Source: Paracoccaceae bacterium
Lineage (GTDB): Bacteria > Pseudomonadota > Alphaproteobacteria > Rhodobacterales > Rhodobacteraceae
Direction of reading: 5' to 3'
DNA length: 64,000 nt
Assembly (NCBI GenBank): GCA_033344815.1
Contig: JAWPMR010000001.1
Coordinates: forward strand, 4,822,136-4,886,135
Shown here: piece by piece, positions 1 through 9,676 of the stretch
Layout of the letters: every line of letters starts with the position of its first letter
Position numbering within the stretch: position 1 is the first letter of the stretch
Translations under genes and position numbers: made by a program
Notes under the pieces: model-generated
The model's database searches: none
What the model saw: only the letters and a program-made list of their open reading frames with translations
Told to the model about the DNA's origin: nothing

Positions 1-1092
1 CCGTCTGCGCCACGTGTCGATCTTTTCACCCACCGTCGTATCCGCATCCTGTGCATGCACCTTGTTGTGGCTGACATCCACGGAAACATGATCCAGCGGC
101 CAGCCTTTGCGCCGGGCATACATGCGGATGGTCATGGAGGTACAGGCGCCCAGACCCGCAGAGAGAAAACCATAGGGACTTAAACCCTTGTTGGTGCCAC
201 CATAAGCCTGAGGTTCATCCGCCAACAGATGGTGCCCGTCTGACGAGGTGATATCGGTCAGATACCCGGCCTTGTCTGCCTCGGAGATGCGCAGCACGCC
301 TTCCGGAGCGCCGGGCGGTGGAGCAGGTGGTGCCAGCTTGATGTAGCGTCGTGCCCAGGTTGCGATCACATCTGCCGCGTATTCAGCGTCTTCCGTGCGC
401 GTGATCAGATGATCCGCCTTGTCGAGCGTCACAAAGCTCTTGGGATGCTTTGCGGCCAGAAAAATCTGACTTGCATTGTCAATTGAAACGATTTCATCGC
501 CGGGCGCATGCAGCACCAGGAGGGCGGCGTTCAACTTGGCAATTGCAGGGGCCATCTGCTCCTGTGCCACATCATCAACAAAACTTCTGCCAATTCTGAA
601 CGGACGCCCGCCAAGAGAGATTTCGGCGACTCCCTCGGCGGCGATCTGCGGCAGGGCCTCTGCAAAATTATGGGTCACATGTTCGGGATCAAAGGGCGCG
701 CCCAACGTCGCCACGGCCTTGATGGTGTCAAGTGCGGCTGCTGCCTTGAGCACCGCCGCTCCTCCAAGGGAATGTCCGATGATCAGTGAGGGCGTCATGG
801 ACCGGGTCGACAGGAAGTGGTTGGCCGCGATCAGATCATCCACGTTTGAAGTAAAGGATGTATTGGCGAACTCGCCACCCGAATGGCCCAGCCCGGTAAA
901 ATCAAAGCGCAACACGGCGATGCCGATGGAAGACAGGCGCGCAGCGATCCGGCGCGCGGCGGGGATGTCTTTGCCACATGTGAAACAATGCGCGAAAATC
1001 GCCGTGGCCAAATGCGGCCCCTCCGGCAAATCCAACCGCGCGGCGAGTTGCGAGCCATCATGGCCTGGAAAAGTGATGCGTTCGGTTGGCAT
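1..1092 (-). CDS. Bifunctional alpha/beta hydrolase - OsmC family protein (partial, 3' end outside window)
   Basis: The reading frame starts at an ATG at 1092 and runs 364 codons off the left edge with no stop. The N-terminal part, about residues 1-245, is an alpha/beta hydrolase with the nucleophile elbow GHSLGG near residue 106 and a preceding FDFTGLGHS strand. The C-terminal part has the OsmC/Ohr signature around LGACTSMTIRMYARRKGW, with one of the two redox cysteines. The second cysteine would lie outside the window. Hydrolase-OsmC fusions of about 400 residues are a known family. OsmC domains reduce organic hydroperoxides, but the substrate of the hydrolase half is not known. The family call is secure and the physiological role is not. 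Confidence 0.9.
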   Translation of the reverse strand, partial: MPTERITFPGHDGSQLAARLDLPEGPHLATAIFAHCFTCGKDIPAARRIAARLSSIGIAVLRFDFTGLGHSGGEFANTSFTSNVDDLIAANHFLSTRSMTPSLIIGHSLGGAAVLKAAAALDTIKAVATLGAPFDPEHVTHNFAEALPQIAAEGVAEISLGGRPFRIGRSFVDDVAQEQMAPAIAKLNAALLVLHAPGDEIVSIDNASQIFLAAKHPKSFVTLDKADHLITRTEDAEYAADVIATWARRYIKLAPPAPPPGAPEGVLRISEADKAGYLTDITSSDGHHLLADEPQAYGGTNKGLSPYGFLSAGLGACTSMTIRMYARRKGWPLDHVSVDVSHNKVHAQDADTTVGEKIDTWRRR

Positions 1093-1712
1093 GGCAGTGC
1101 TCCTTTGTATGACAGAGTGGGGGGCCGGTCAGCCAGTGGCAAGGTCTGTGTCGGTCTCTTCACGCGGAGGTGACGCGTTTGTCGGATTGAATGGAAAAGT
1201 GCAACCAAGAACACGCCCTGAAGCGCGGGGTATTCCCGGGAGGCTCAAAGTCTTGGTTGCCTTTTGCGTCGTGCCACGTGCTGCAGAATCGAAACCACCC
1301 TTGGCGGTCAGCAGCAGAACCGCAGCGAGGGCTTAGCCATTTACCACCGGTTTGGAAGGAATACCTCTTGGCCGCATCGATTGGATCTCTCGCGTCATCG
1401 GAAAAATTGAGCGGAACGAGGGCAGGTATCGCGCGGATGATCCATGAATTTGACAAGCTGATGCGACTGGTGCCGTTGTTCTGGACCTTGAAGTCCTCTT
1501 CACGGGTACTGTGATGTCGAGTGCCCACGCGAAAACCTCAGTGGAGGCAAACGGGGTGCTGCCGCAACGTATTCCTTGCGCAAGCATACATCGGCCGCGC
1601 CCGCATAAATCCGCCCATAGCAGTGGAAAATTCGCAACCCTGAAAGCCTGAAGACCTTTGCAGATCCCGGCGTCTCGCGCTGGCAATGAAAAAGTTCGGA
1701 TCTGCCTGAGGG
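1093..1712. other. 620-bp stretch without a supported gene
   Basis: Short open frames exist on both strands, none longer than about 130 codons. None has a convincing ribosome binding site, a recognisable motif or the codon pattern of its neighbours. No terminator, tRNA or inverted repeat stands out. It could be decayed coding DNA separating the hydrolase/OsmC gene from dddP. Confidence 0.5.
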
Positions 1713-3053
1713 TCAAGCCCCCATCAAGGCAGGATCAAAGGGATAGGTTGTCAGATTCTCGAATCCGTCATCTGTGATGAGCACCTGATCTTCGAGCTTT
1801 ATCGAAAAATCCCCACCCTCTGAGGAAATCAAGGCTTCAACGCAGAGCGTCATGCCCGGCTCCAGCGGATAATCGTAGGCGCCTGCTACCGCGTGATCAG
1901 GATAGGCCACCAATGGCCACTCATCACACAACCCTACGCCATGCATCAGACAGCCGTATTTCAGTTTTTGGAACTGCGCGTCCAGAACATGCGTGCCAGC
2001 GGATAACTCCGGTATCATGACACCGGGTTTCAACATCTGCATGTTTTCCATGATGTGCTCCACACCGTGCTGCATGGCATAGACCATGTCAGGCCGAGGC
2101 TTTTCGGGGCCAATCCACCAACTGCGCGATATATCCGTGCAAATCCCGTAAGCCCCAACAAGATCCGTATCAAAGCTGATGATCTCGTTTTTCTGGCAAA
2201 CGCGCGGCCCGCACTCCTGAAACCATGGGTTTGTGCGCGGACCCGATGACAGAAGCCGGGTTTCGATCCATTCGCCACCCCGGCGCACGTTCTCAGCATG
2301 CAGCACGGCCCAGATGTCATCTTCACAGGTTTTGCCATCGCCCACATGGGTGCGTGCAAAGTCTTCCATGATCCGGACGGCTGTTTCGCAGGCATGGGAT
2401 GAACAGCGCATGGCCTTGATCTCATCCGGACCTTTGATGGCGCGTGATTTTTCGGTGACCTCCTCGCCGTCCATGACCTCAAACCCCTGACGTTCAAGAC
2501 TGCGCAAACCGTGCAACATGATCTTATCCACCGCGAGACGTCCAAGACCGGGCGCGTGCTCGGCCAGCAGCAGGCGCACTTCATTGGCGAAAACATCTGC
2601 CGCGGCCCCGACCTGATCCCCCCGGTCAAAATAGAAGAGATCAGCGCCTGAGCGTTGTTCTCGCACCAATGGATTGAATTTGCTGAGAAAAGGCGAGTTC
2701 TTGTAATCCCACATGACCATGTAGCCATCTGCGCACAGCAGGACGGCCCGGAATGGATTGTGGGTGTTCCAAAGCTGCATATTGGTGCTGTCCGTGGCAT
2801 AGCGGATGTTGAGCGGGTCAAACATCAACACGCCAGCATAATCGCGCGCGACTACGTGCTGCGTCAGGCGGGCGTGGCGATAGGCGCGCATCGCGGCGAG
2901 ATTTGGCAATTCCAACCCGGCTTCCGCCCATTCTTTGAAGGCCAGCTGCGTGGGGCCAATTTCCACCCGGTCCATGTCGTTTGGCGTCCCATCTCCCAGC
3001 ACGGCACCGCGGCTCGGGTCGATCTTGCGGGCATCGCGATAATGTTGATTCAT
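1713..3053 (-). CDS. dddP: Dimethylsulfoniopropionate lyase DddP (M24 family fold)
   Basis: The 446-residue product has the creatinase/aminopeptidase (M24) fold and cleaves DMSP to dimethylsulfide and acrylate in characterised Roseobacter homologues. The metal-binding set of DddP is D295, D297, D307, H371, E406 and E421 in the Ruegeria enzyme. The same residues occur here at exactly these positions, in the stretches FDTDL, CTDIS, MHGVG, CVEAL and KLEDQ. The close pair D295/D297 separates DddP from ordinary M24 peptidases. No signal peptide is visible, so the enzyme is probably cytoplasmic. It is transcribed away from a heme-dependent N-demethylase-like gene across a 127-bp gap. Function rests on residue matching. 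Confidence 0.93.
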   Translation of the reverse strand: MNQHYRDARKIDPSRGAVLGDGTPNDMDRVEIGPTQLAFKEWAEAGLELPNLAAMRAYRHARLTQHVVARDYAGVLMFDPLNIRYATDSTNMQLWNTHNPFRAVLLCADGYMVMWDYKNSPFLSKFNPLVREQRSGADLFYFDRGDQVGAAADVFANEVRLLLAEHAPGLGRLAVDKIMLHGLRSLERQGFEVMDGEEVTEKSRAIKGPDEIKAMRCSSHACETAVRIMEDFARTHVGDGKTCEDDIWAVLHAENVRRGGEWIETRLLSSGPRTNPWFQECGPRVCQKNEIISFDTDLVGAYGICTDISRSWWIGPEKPRPDMVYAMQHGVEHIMENMQMLKPGVMIPELSAGTHVLDAQFQKLKYGCLMHGVGLCDEWPLVAYPDHAVAGAYDYPLEPGMTLCVEALISSEGGDFSIKLEDQVLITDDGFENLTTYPFDPALMGA

Positions 3054-3180
3054 GGTCGCCTCGACGGGTCTCTATCACCATCACTCTGAGGCGAAATGCG
3101 CGTGCGGGTTTGCTCGATTGCGACACCTTCACGCGTCGTTTTTCGAAGACATCGCCTGCGCGTGCCGATAATTGCTTCAT

Positions 3181-3918
3181 ATGACCGAGATTCTGCATGA
3201 TCAGATGCCAAAGGATATGGCGCAAGAAAGGGCTTTGCCCGGTGTTCAGGCCTTGATGCCAGACGCATGGTTGAAGGTAGACGAGGCGTATGGTGCGCAG
3301 ATGGCCTACCGGCGAGAATTGATCGCGGCGCGACGTCAGGATGTGTTCTGGCAGGGACCCAAGGCGGCGGAGGCCGCGCAAGAAACGCTTGGCGAAGTGT
3401 GCCGGTTTTTGCCGTCTCTCGGCTTTGAGCTGTCAGGGTCAAATTGCCGGTGCCCCGATGGGTATTCGATTGATCTAACGAGCGATGCACCATTGGCCGT
3501 GTTGGGGCAGATCTTGCAGGAAGACATCTGTATTCTGGACAAGCAAGACGATGCCCATGTGCTGGTCGCTGCGATTTTATGCTTCCCGGCGAGTTGGCGT
3601 TTGAGTGAAAAGGCGGGGCGACCCCTGATCGCGATTCATGAACCGGTTGAGGCTTACGATGACCAAATGGCGCGCCGGGTGCAGCGCCTTTTTGATGGGG
3701 TGCAGGCCGGGCGACCGCTCTGGCGGCACAACCGGCTTTGGTATGACGACCCGGACCTGTTCCAACCGCGCTCCGTCGTAACACCGCATCTCGTCGCGCC
3801 GGGGCAGGCGCAGGCACGGTATCAGCGCGCTGAACGCCAGAGCATTGTCAGGCTGCCGCAGACAAAAGCCGTGGTGTTTTCCATCCACAGCTATGTGGTC
3901 GCCACATCAGCTCAGTAG
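3181..3918 (+). CDS. DUF3445 / heme-dependent oxidative N-demethylase-like protein
   Basis: The 245-residue product matches what I recognise as the DUF3445 family, related to the alpha subunit of the heme-dependent oxidative N-demethylase (HODM) that acts on dimethylamine. The central part carries the family pattern CRFLPSLGFELSG, then LQEDICIL and CFPASWRLSEKAG. The C-terminal part is typical as well, with an R-x-ER-Q stretch followed by FSIHSYV. I start at the ATG at 3181; a TTG three codons upstream is open but has no better ribosome binding site. It is divergent from dddP and its last 12 bases overlap the convergent DUF900 gene. The demethylation role is inferred from the family; partner subunits are not adjacent. 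Confidence 0.75.
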   Translation: MTEILHDQMPKDMAQERALPGVQALMPDAWLKVDEAYGAQMAYRRELIAARRQDVFWQGPKAAEAAQETLGEVCRFLPSLGFELSGSNCRCPDGYSIDLTSDAPLAVLGQILQEDICILDKQDDAHVLVAAILCFPASWRLSEKAGRPLIAIHEPVEAYDDQMARRVQRLFDGVQAGRPLWRHNRLWYDDPDLFQPRSVVTPHLVAPGQAQARYQRAERQSIVRLPQTKAVVFSIHSYVVATSAQ

Positions 3919-4833
3919 GGCCAGATCGGTTGTGTTCATCCGTCTGCGAGTAGGCATGTCATGCGCGTCCTGGCCGGCAAGCGTCAAAGCAACATCCTTG
4001 TAGAACTTGTCGTTATCAAACCACCATTGATGAGAGTAAGTCGGGGTCTGATCTTCGGGTGCGACGTCCTGAAGATACTGTTCATGGCTGTAAACGTCGA
4101 CGTGGTTCTTATGGATCACGGGCGGCATGCCAGCGCGTCCAACGCGTTTCTGCAGACCATTTCCAAGAATCGCCGGAAGGTTAAGAGTTTCATCCAACTG
4201 GCTGAAATAATTTGTAAATCTCTTGCTGCGATGCGCCAGAAGCAGCGAGGCCCAGGCACCGCGGCCAAACCAGCGCGCATCGGCATCCCCAGAGACGAAC
4301 ATCATCTCGTTAAGCCGCCATGCGCCGGATCCGGGAGTGGCGGAATCGTCAAAATCCGAGATCGCGCGCAGGGTCAGGTAGGCCCCCATGGAATGCCCGA
4401 TCAGGTTGATCTTTCTGTTGGGTTTGCGTTCTACCAGAGGGATGATGCCATCCTCAACAAGGAAGCGCGCGGTTGCTTTGGCGTTGCGCTTGTCGTTGTC
4501 ATAGGCAAGGACGTTCCCTTCGCTGGGCCAATCATAGACGATGAGCGCGCCGCGATAGCCGTTTTTTCGCAAGCCCGCCTGGATTTTGTCAAAGCGGCTG
4601 AGCACGTCGAATTGGTCGTTGTTAAAACCATGCACAAAAATCATCACCTCATCGGTGTCACCCTCTGCATCCACTTGGTCCAGCCAGTCCTTTTGAGAGA
4701 TGATCCCGCCTTGCCATCTGCCGCTCGCGTCGGGACCCTGGGTGATCCGAACATACCGCGTGAGTTGAGCCGGGTTATTGGTAAACTTTGATGAAGAGGC
4801 ATTGTAAGTACGGCGCGAGAAAAACAGCGTCAT
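3907..4833 (-). CDS. Alpha/beta hydrolase, DUF900 family
   Basis: The 308-residue protein has the DUF900 layout. A strand MIFVHGFNN carries the oxyanion-hole region, ALIVYDWPS follows, and the nucleophile elbow is GHSMG. No signal peptide is seen. I place the start at 4833, after a GGAGAT ribosome binding site, rather than at an ATG 22 codons upstream without one. Members of this family are usually annotated as esterase- or lipase-like with unknown substrate. The gene follows glnA on the same strand, but a strong terminator separates them, so it probably has its own promoter in the gap 4834-4929. Confidence 0.8.
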   Translation of the reverse strand: MTLFFSRRTYNASSSKFTNNPAQLTRYVRITQGPDASGRWQGGIISQKDWLDQVDAEGDTDEVMIFVHGFNNDQFDVLSRFDKIQAGLRKNGYRGALIVYDWPSEGNVLAYDNDKRNAKATARFLVEDGIIPLVERKPNRKINLIGHSMGAYLTLRAISDFDDSATPGSGAWRLNEMMFVSGDADARWFGRGAWASLLLAHRSKRFTNYFSQLDETLNLPAILGNGLQKRVGRAGMPPVIHKNHVDVYSHEQYLQDVAPEDQTPTYSHQWWFDNDKFYKDVALTLAGQDAHDMPTRRRMNTTDLALLS

Positions 4834-4929
4834 GGGATATCTCCAAAATTGGTTAATAAAAATACCTGCTGACAATGCACGAAAACGCTCAATTTTCAAA
4901 ATCTGGAATTGATACCCGCTCCGTTAGGC

Positions 4930-4960
4930 AAAAAAAGGCGCCCCGAGAAAGGGCGCCTTT
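4930..4960 (-). terminator. Rho-independent terminator of glnA
   Basis: A 10-bp perfect stem (4934-4943 with 4951-4960) rich in G and C closes a 7-base loop. Read on the minus strand it is followed by a run of seven T. It lies about 50 bases after the glnA stop codon and should end the glnB-glnA transcript. Confidence 0.85.
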
Positions 4961-5008
4961 GTGTTGTTTCAGACCATTTGAAGGCGCGGCGGGATGCGCC
5001 GCGCTAGA

Positions 5009-6412
5009 TCAGCAGCTGTAATACATCGCGAACTCAACCGGGTGAGGTGTATGCTCGTATGCTTCAATTTCTTCCATTTTCAAATCGATATACCCATCGA
5101 TCTGATCTTTGGTGAACACGTCACCCTTGAGCAGGAAGTCTTGATCTGCTGACAGCGATTCGATGGCTTCACGCAAGGAACCACAAACGGTTGGGATGCC
5201 GGCCAGCTCTTCTGCGGGAAGGTCATAGAGGTTCTTATCCATCGCTTCGCCGGGATCGATCTTATTGGTGATCCCGTCAAGACCCGCCATCAACAGGGCG
5301 GCGAAACACAGATAGGGGTTCGCGGATGGGTCCGGGAAACGAGCCTCTACGCGCTTGGCTTTTGGGCTTTCTGTCCACGGTATCCGGACACAACCCGAAC
5401 GGTTACGCGCGGAATATGCCCGCAGAACAGGCGCTTCAAAACCCGGGATCAGACGCTTGTAGCTGTTGGTGCCGGGGTTGGTGAAAGCGTTCAGCGTTTT
5501 GGCGTGCTTCAGAATACCACCGATGAAATACAGCGCTTCCTGTGACAGATCCGCGTATTTATCGCCTGCAAAGACAGGTTTGCCGTCTTTCCAGATCGAC
5601 ATGTTCACATGCATGCCCGTGCCGTTGTCGCCCGCGATGGGTTTCGGCATGAAGGTGGCGGATTTGCCGTAGGCATGTGCGACATTGTGGATCACATATT
5701 TGTATTTCTGCAGCTCGTCTGCCTGTTTGGTCAGTGAATCAAAGATCAGACCCAATTCGTGCTGGCAGGACGCAACTTCGTGGTGGTGCTTGTCCACTTT
5801 CATGCCCAGACGTTTCATGGTCGAGAGCATTTCCGACCGAAGGTCTTGGGATTCATCGATCGGGTTCACCGGGAAATAGCCGCCCTTTACACCCGGACGG
5901 TGGCCCATGTTGCCCATTTCGTATTCGGTGTCTGTGTTCCAGGACGCATCAACCGCATCTACTTCGTAGGACACTTTGTTGATGGTGTTGGAGTAGCGCA
6001 CATTGTCAAAGAGGAAAAACTCCGCCTCTGGACCCATATAGGCCACATCACCGATACCTGTGGATTTCAGGTATTCTTCAGCTTTTTGTGCCGTACCGCG
6101 TGGGTCGCGCTCGTAAGCTTCGCCGGTGTCTGGCTCGACAACAGAGCAATGCAGGCAAACGGTTTTTTCAGCGTAGAAGGGATCGATATAGGCACTATCC
6201 GTGTCTGGCATCAGCTTCATGTCCGACGCTTCGATGGATTTCCAACCCTCGATGGAGGAGCCATCAAACATGAACCCTTCTTCGAGAAAATCTTCGTCTA
6301 CCTGATCGGACATCACCGTGACGTGCTGCAGTTTCCCGCGCGGGTCTGTGAAACGGATGTCGACATATTCGACGTCCTCGTCCTTGATCATCTTGAGTAG
6401 TTCAGTGCTCAT
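5009..6412 (-). CDS. glnA: Glutamine synthetase type I
   Basis: The 467-residue product is a full-length GSI enzyme making glutamine from glutamate, ammonia and ATP as a cytosolic dodecamer. Diagnostic stretches are [11 protein letters not shown] near the N terminus, [10 protein letters not shown], the catalytic [13 protein letters not shown] loop, NGTGMHVN, and the adenylylation site KNLYDLP with Tyr396, so it can be modified by GlnE. A ribosome binding site AAAGGGAT precedes the ATG. It lies 48 bases downstream of glnB on the same strand, the usual alphaproteobacterial glnBA operon, and is followed by a clear terminator. Expression is expected to respond to NtrBC, which is encoded at 40.7-43.2 kb. 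Confidence 0.98.
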   Translation of the reverse strand: MSTELLKMIKDEDVEYVDIRFTDPRGKLQHVTVMSDQVDEDFLEEGFMFDGSSIEGWKSIEASDMKLMPDTDSAYIDPFYAEKTVCLHCSVVEPDTGEAYERDPRGTAQKAEEYLKSTGIGDVAYMGPEAEFFLFDNVRYSNTINKVSYEVDAVDASWNTDTEYEMGNMGHRPGVKGGYFPVNPIDESQDLRSEMLSTMKRLGMKVDKHHHEVASCQHELGLIFDSLTKQADELQKYKYVIHNVAHAYGKSATFMPKPIAGDNGTGMHVNMSIWKDGKPVFAGDKYADLSQEALYFIGGILKHAKTLNAFTNPGTNSYKRLIPGFEAPVLRAYSARNRSGCVRIPWTESPKAKRVEARFPDPSANPYLCFAALLMAGLDGITNKIDPGEAMDKNLYDLPAEELAGIPTVCGSLREAIESLSADQDFLLKGDVFTKDQIDGYIDLKMEEIEAYEHTPHPVEFAMYYSC

Positions 6413-6460
6413 TCTGGTATATCCCTTTTGGTTGGAATGATGGTGTAACGGTGACGCGGA

Positions 6461-6820
<360 letters not shown>

Positions 6821-6964
6821 TCACGATGGACAGACCATTAAGGGCTGGCAGGGTCCATAATTAGGCGTAAACTGGAGAGAGCCGTAAGGGGGTTTGCGGA
6901 TATGCAGATCAAAAAATGTGCAATACGTCTATTTTTTAATCACAAATGAATCGATGAGGCGAGC

Positions 6965-8626
6965 GTGACTGAATTACTGACCGCTGAACAGATGCGTGGG
7001 CTCGAACAGGCCGCGATCACATCCGGCGAAGTTTTAGGGCTGGACCTGATGGAGCTTGCGGGGCAGGGCGTGGTGGAGGCGCTGGATCAACATGCACCTT
7101 TGCAGCGCGATGCGCCCCATCGCGCCTTGATCCTTTGCGGGCCGGGGAACAATGGTGGCGATGGGTTTGTGATCGCGCGGCTATTGGCGGATCGCGGATG
7201 GACGGTTGATGTCTACCTGTTTGGGGATCCCGAGAAACTGCCGCCTGACGCGCAGAAAAACCATAACCGCTTTGCCAAACATCACGCGGTGCACCCCTGG
7301 TCGGCGCAAAACTGTCTTACGGGGGCAAAACCAGACGTGATCATCGACGCGGTTTTTGGCATTGGATTGACCCGTCCGCTGCCTGCCGCTGTGGCTCGGG
7401 TGCTGACGGCTGACATGCCGGAACACTGGATCGGCGCGGGTGATGTTTTCCGACTTGCCGTTGACTGCCCTTCCGGGCTGAACCTTGACACCGGACGCTT
7501 CATTGGCCCGACCAAGACAAGCGCGACAGATGATGCTGCTTTACCACACCGTAAAAACGCGTCGGATCTTACGGTGACGTTTCATACCCCCAAGCCGGGC
7601 CATTACCTTGGGCAGGGGCCGGAATTATGCGGTGCCTTACATATCGTTGACATCGGATTGCGTGGTGCCGGGCTAGAATGCAGCTTGATCGGAACTCTGC
7701 CAGATATTGAAAGAGTTCGACTGACCGAGCCAAGATACTTTGGCGCCAGCGGTCTGAGCGCTCTCAAAGGAAAGGGCTGGCCGGGACGTGTGCTGCCTAA
7801 AGCCTGCGGCGGCGCGCACAAGTATGACTTTGGTCATGTGATCGTTTTTTCTGGGGGCGTCGGGCGCGGTGGGGCAGGGCGCTTGGCCGCGCGCGCCGCT
7901 CTGCGCGTCGGTGCAGGTTTGGTAACGCTTGTTTGTCCCAAAGCGGCTGTTTTGGAGAATGCGATGCATTTGAATGCGGTGATGCTGCGCGGCCTTGATG
8001 ATCCAGAACGCCTCCACGATGTGGCAGATGACCGGGTGTCCGGTTTTTGCATTGGTCCCGGACTGGGGGTTGGTGCGCGGACCAAAGCACTGGTCGCAGC
8101 GGTTCTGAAACGGGAAAAAAGTCCGCGCCGCCCGGTCGTGGTGCTGGATGCCGATGCGCTGACCAGTTTTGCCGCTACGCCAGACGCGCTGTTTGCGATG
8201 CTGCATGAACGGGCGATTCTGACCCCGCATGAGGGCGAATTTGCCCGGTTGTTTCCAGATCTGGCTGCGGCCTTGGGTGACACGCGCTCCAAGATTGATG
8301 TGGTGCGCCTTGCGGCAAAACGTGCTGGTTGCGTGATCCTGTTGAAAGGTGCGGATACGGTGATCGCGACACCAGACGGCAGAGCCTGTGTGCACGCGGC
8401 CGCCTATGACCGAGCGGTTCCCTGGTTGGCGACCGCCGGCGCGGGTGATGTTCTTGCCGGGTTGATTGCCGGCCTGGCCGCGTCGCGTTTGTCAGGTGAT
8501 CTGATCGTGATGGCGGAAGTAGCAGTATGGCTACACGCTGAATGCGCGCGCTCCTTTGGCCCCGGGCTGATTGCCGAAGATCTGGCGGAAGAGCTTCCCA
8601 AAGTTCTGAGTTCGTACGCCATCTAA
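6965..8626 (+). CDS. nnr: Bifunctional NAD(P)H-hydrate epimerase / ADP-dependent NAD(P)H-hydrate dehydratase
   Basis: The 553-residue enzyme repairs damaged NAD(P)H. The N-terminal domain, about residues 1-225, is the YjeF_N epimerase with CGPGNNGGDGFV and DAVFGIG. The C-terminal domain, about 265-550, is the ribokinase-like carbohydrate kinase dehydratase with FSGGVGRGGAGRLAARAA, the ILTPHEGEFARLFP loop and the nucleotide/anion-binding TAGAGDVLAG motif. It starts at GTG 6965 behind a GAGG box. The gene diverges from glnB and overlaps the convergent Hint-domain gene by four bases. The length fits bacterial fused Nnr proteins. Confidence 0.95.
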   Translation: MTELLTAEQMRGLEQAAITSGEVLGLDLMELAGQGVVEALDQHAPLQRDAPHRALILCGPGNNGGDGFVIARLLADRGWTVDVYLFGDPEKLPPDAQKNHNRFAKHHAVHPWSAQNCLTGAKPDVIIDAVFGIGLTRPLPAAVARVLTADMPEHWIGAGDVFRLAVDCPSGLNLDTGRFIGPTKTSATDDAALPHRKNASDLTVTFHTPKPGHYLGQGPELCGALHIVDIGLRGAGLECSLIGTLPDIERVRLTEPRYFGASGLSALKGKGWPGRVLPKACGGAHKYDFGHVIVFSGGVGRGGAGRLAARAALRVGAGLVTLVCPKAAVLENAMHLNAVMLRGLDDPERLHDVADDRVSGFCIGPGLGVGARTKALVAAVLKREKSPRRPVVVLDADALTSFAATPDALFAMLHERAILTPHEGEFARLFPDLAAALGDTRSKIDVVRLAAKRAGCVILLKGADTVIATPDGRACVHAAAYDRAVPWLATAGAGDVLAGLIAGLAASRLSGDLIVMAEVAVWLHAECARSFGPGLIAEDLAEELPKVLSSYAI

Positions 8627-9141
8627 GCGGCGCGCTGGCAAACTTCGGTAAACTGGTTGTTCGCCGTGCCCAGTTCCAACCCATCCGCAAAAATCAGTTG
8701 CGGCGACGTGCAATGAATGCGGTACACCGTGACCGCCTGCTGCCCAAGGTCCCGGACAAATTCGCCGTCAATCAAAGCGCTCGCATGTGTCAGGGCGTTG
8801 GCTTGCCCAAAGAGGGCCTGTGCACGCCAGTCCCGTACCATGATCGTCTGATCGCCAGTAAGCATCACATCACGGTCCTGCCGCGTGTGTCCGATAGATC
8901 CGGCGATGATATAGACGACCGGGGTGATCAAGCTGATCGTTTCGATGTCGATGACACGCACCGGTCCGAAATCGCGCGTGAGCACGTGCGATCCGACGCA
9001 CAGTTGCTCGACCGGTACATCCCTGTCCAAAGTAGGAATGCGTGTTCCGGACACCAACCCCGCACCGGAAGTGTCACTCTTCAAAATCTGGTCTGTCTGG
9101 CGGAAAGTTCCACCGACGCGCTGGACCGCCTTGGGTTCCAT
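8623..9141 (-). CDS. Hint-domain protein
   Basis: The product is about 172 residues from the ATG at 9141, preceded by AAGGG at loose spacing. It has a Hedgehog/intein (Hint) fold as found in many Roseobacter proteins. SGTRIPTLDRDVPVEQLCVG is the first Hint block, TRDFGPVRVIDIE follows, and TGDQTIMVRDW and FVRDLGQQAVTVYRI are later blocks. The usual N-terminal Cys or Ser nucleophile position is occupied here by a Ser-Gly-Thr start. Splicing or self-cleavage is not assured. Only the Hint module is present, without a long secreted partner domain. Function unknown. Confidence 0.7.
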   Translation of the reverse strand: MEPKAVQRVGGTFRQTDQILKSDTSGAGLVSGTRIPTLDRDVPVEQLCVGSHVLTRDFGPVRVIDIETISLITPVVYIIAGSIGHTRQDRDVMLTGDQTIMVRDWRAQALFGQANALTHASALIDGEFVRDLGQQAVTVYRIHCTSPQLIFADGLELGTANNQFTEVCQRAA

Positions 9142-9274
9142 AGGCGTTTTCCCTTCATCAACCTGTCTCCCAGTTGAAACCAATTTGAGATAACGTCTTA
9201 TTAACGGCGGCAAAAAATTTCCTGCTCGCACTATGTGACAGTGTTCGCCAAAGGCGACGTGAACCGGTTTACAT

Positions 9275-9318
9275 GCTGGTGTGGCGGAATTGGCCGACGC
9301 ACCAGTTTTGGGTTTGTA
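9275..9318 (+). pseudogene. 5' fragment resembling a tRNA-Leu, within a 388-bp gene-free gap
   Basis: The stretch reads like the first half of the intact tRNA-Leu 255 bases downstream: a G-C-x-G-G-T-G acceptor strand, then the shared GTGGCGGAAT, then a D-arm-like GACGC. After the anticodon region the similarity stops and there is no T-arm or 3' acceptor strand, so it cannot fold as a tRNA. It could be a decayed copy or a recombination scar. The rest of the gap from 9142 to 9529 has no gene I can support. Confidence 0.45.
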
Positions 9319-9529
9319 CCCTCAACGCTCTTTGGCGACATTCCTGCTTTGCAAACCGAGTGACATTTCTACTTGGTTGCAACACAGATTGCAGAAAAGC
9401 TCGAATATGTAAGTGGGCGTAGTTAAATCGACTACCTCGCTTTTTGCCGCGGGTGTTGGTGCGAAGTGGTGAAATCCGCATAGATCTGGCTTGCAAGATT
9501 TATTGCGGTCAATTATGCAGCGCATTCGT

Positions 9530-9613
9530 GCGGGTGTGGCGGAATGGTAGACGCGCTGGTTTTAGGTACCAGTTCCTCACGGAGTGAAGGTTCAAGTCCT
9601 TTCACCCGCACCA
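9530..9613 (+). tRNA. tRNA-Leu (UAG anticodon)
   Basis: The 84-base gene folds as a class II tRNA. The acceptor arm pairs GCGGGTG with CACCCGC, the anticodon stem is CTGGT/ACCAG with loop TTTAGGT (anticodon TAG), there is a variable arm, the T-arm contains GGTTCAAGTCC, and CCA is encoded. It decodes CUA and probably other CUN leucine codons. A recombinase pseudogene begins 64 bases further on, so this tRNA marks the edge of an accessory region. Confidence 0.96.
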
Positions 9614-9676
9614 AAAAGGAATTCCTTGTCCTTCGTACCCCCTAGCGATTTGAATGCAAACGCCATTTCGGGGGTT

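Noticed and set aside
476-1336. A 286-codon open frame on the plus strand
   Set aside because: It lies opposite the hydrolase/OsmC gene, whose protein motifs are unmistakable; the plus-strand translation is low-complexity and has no family features.
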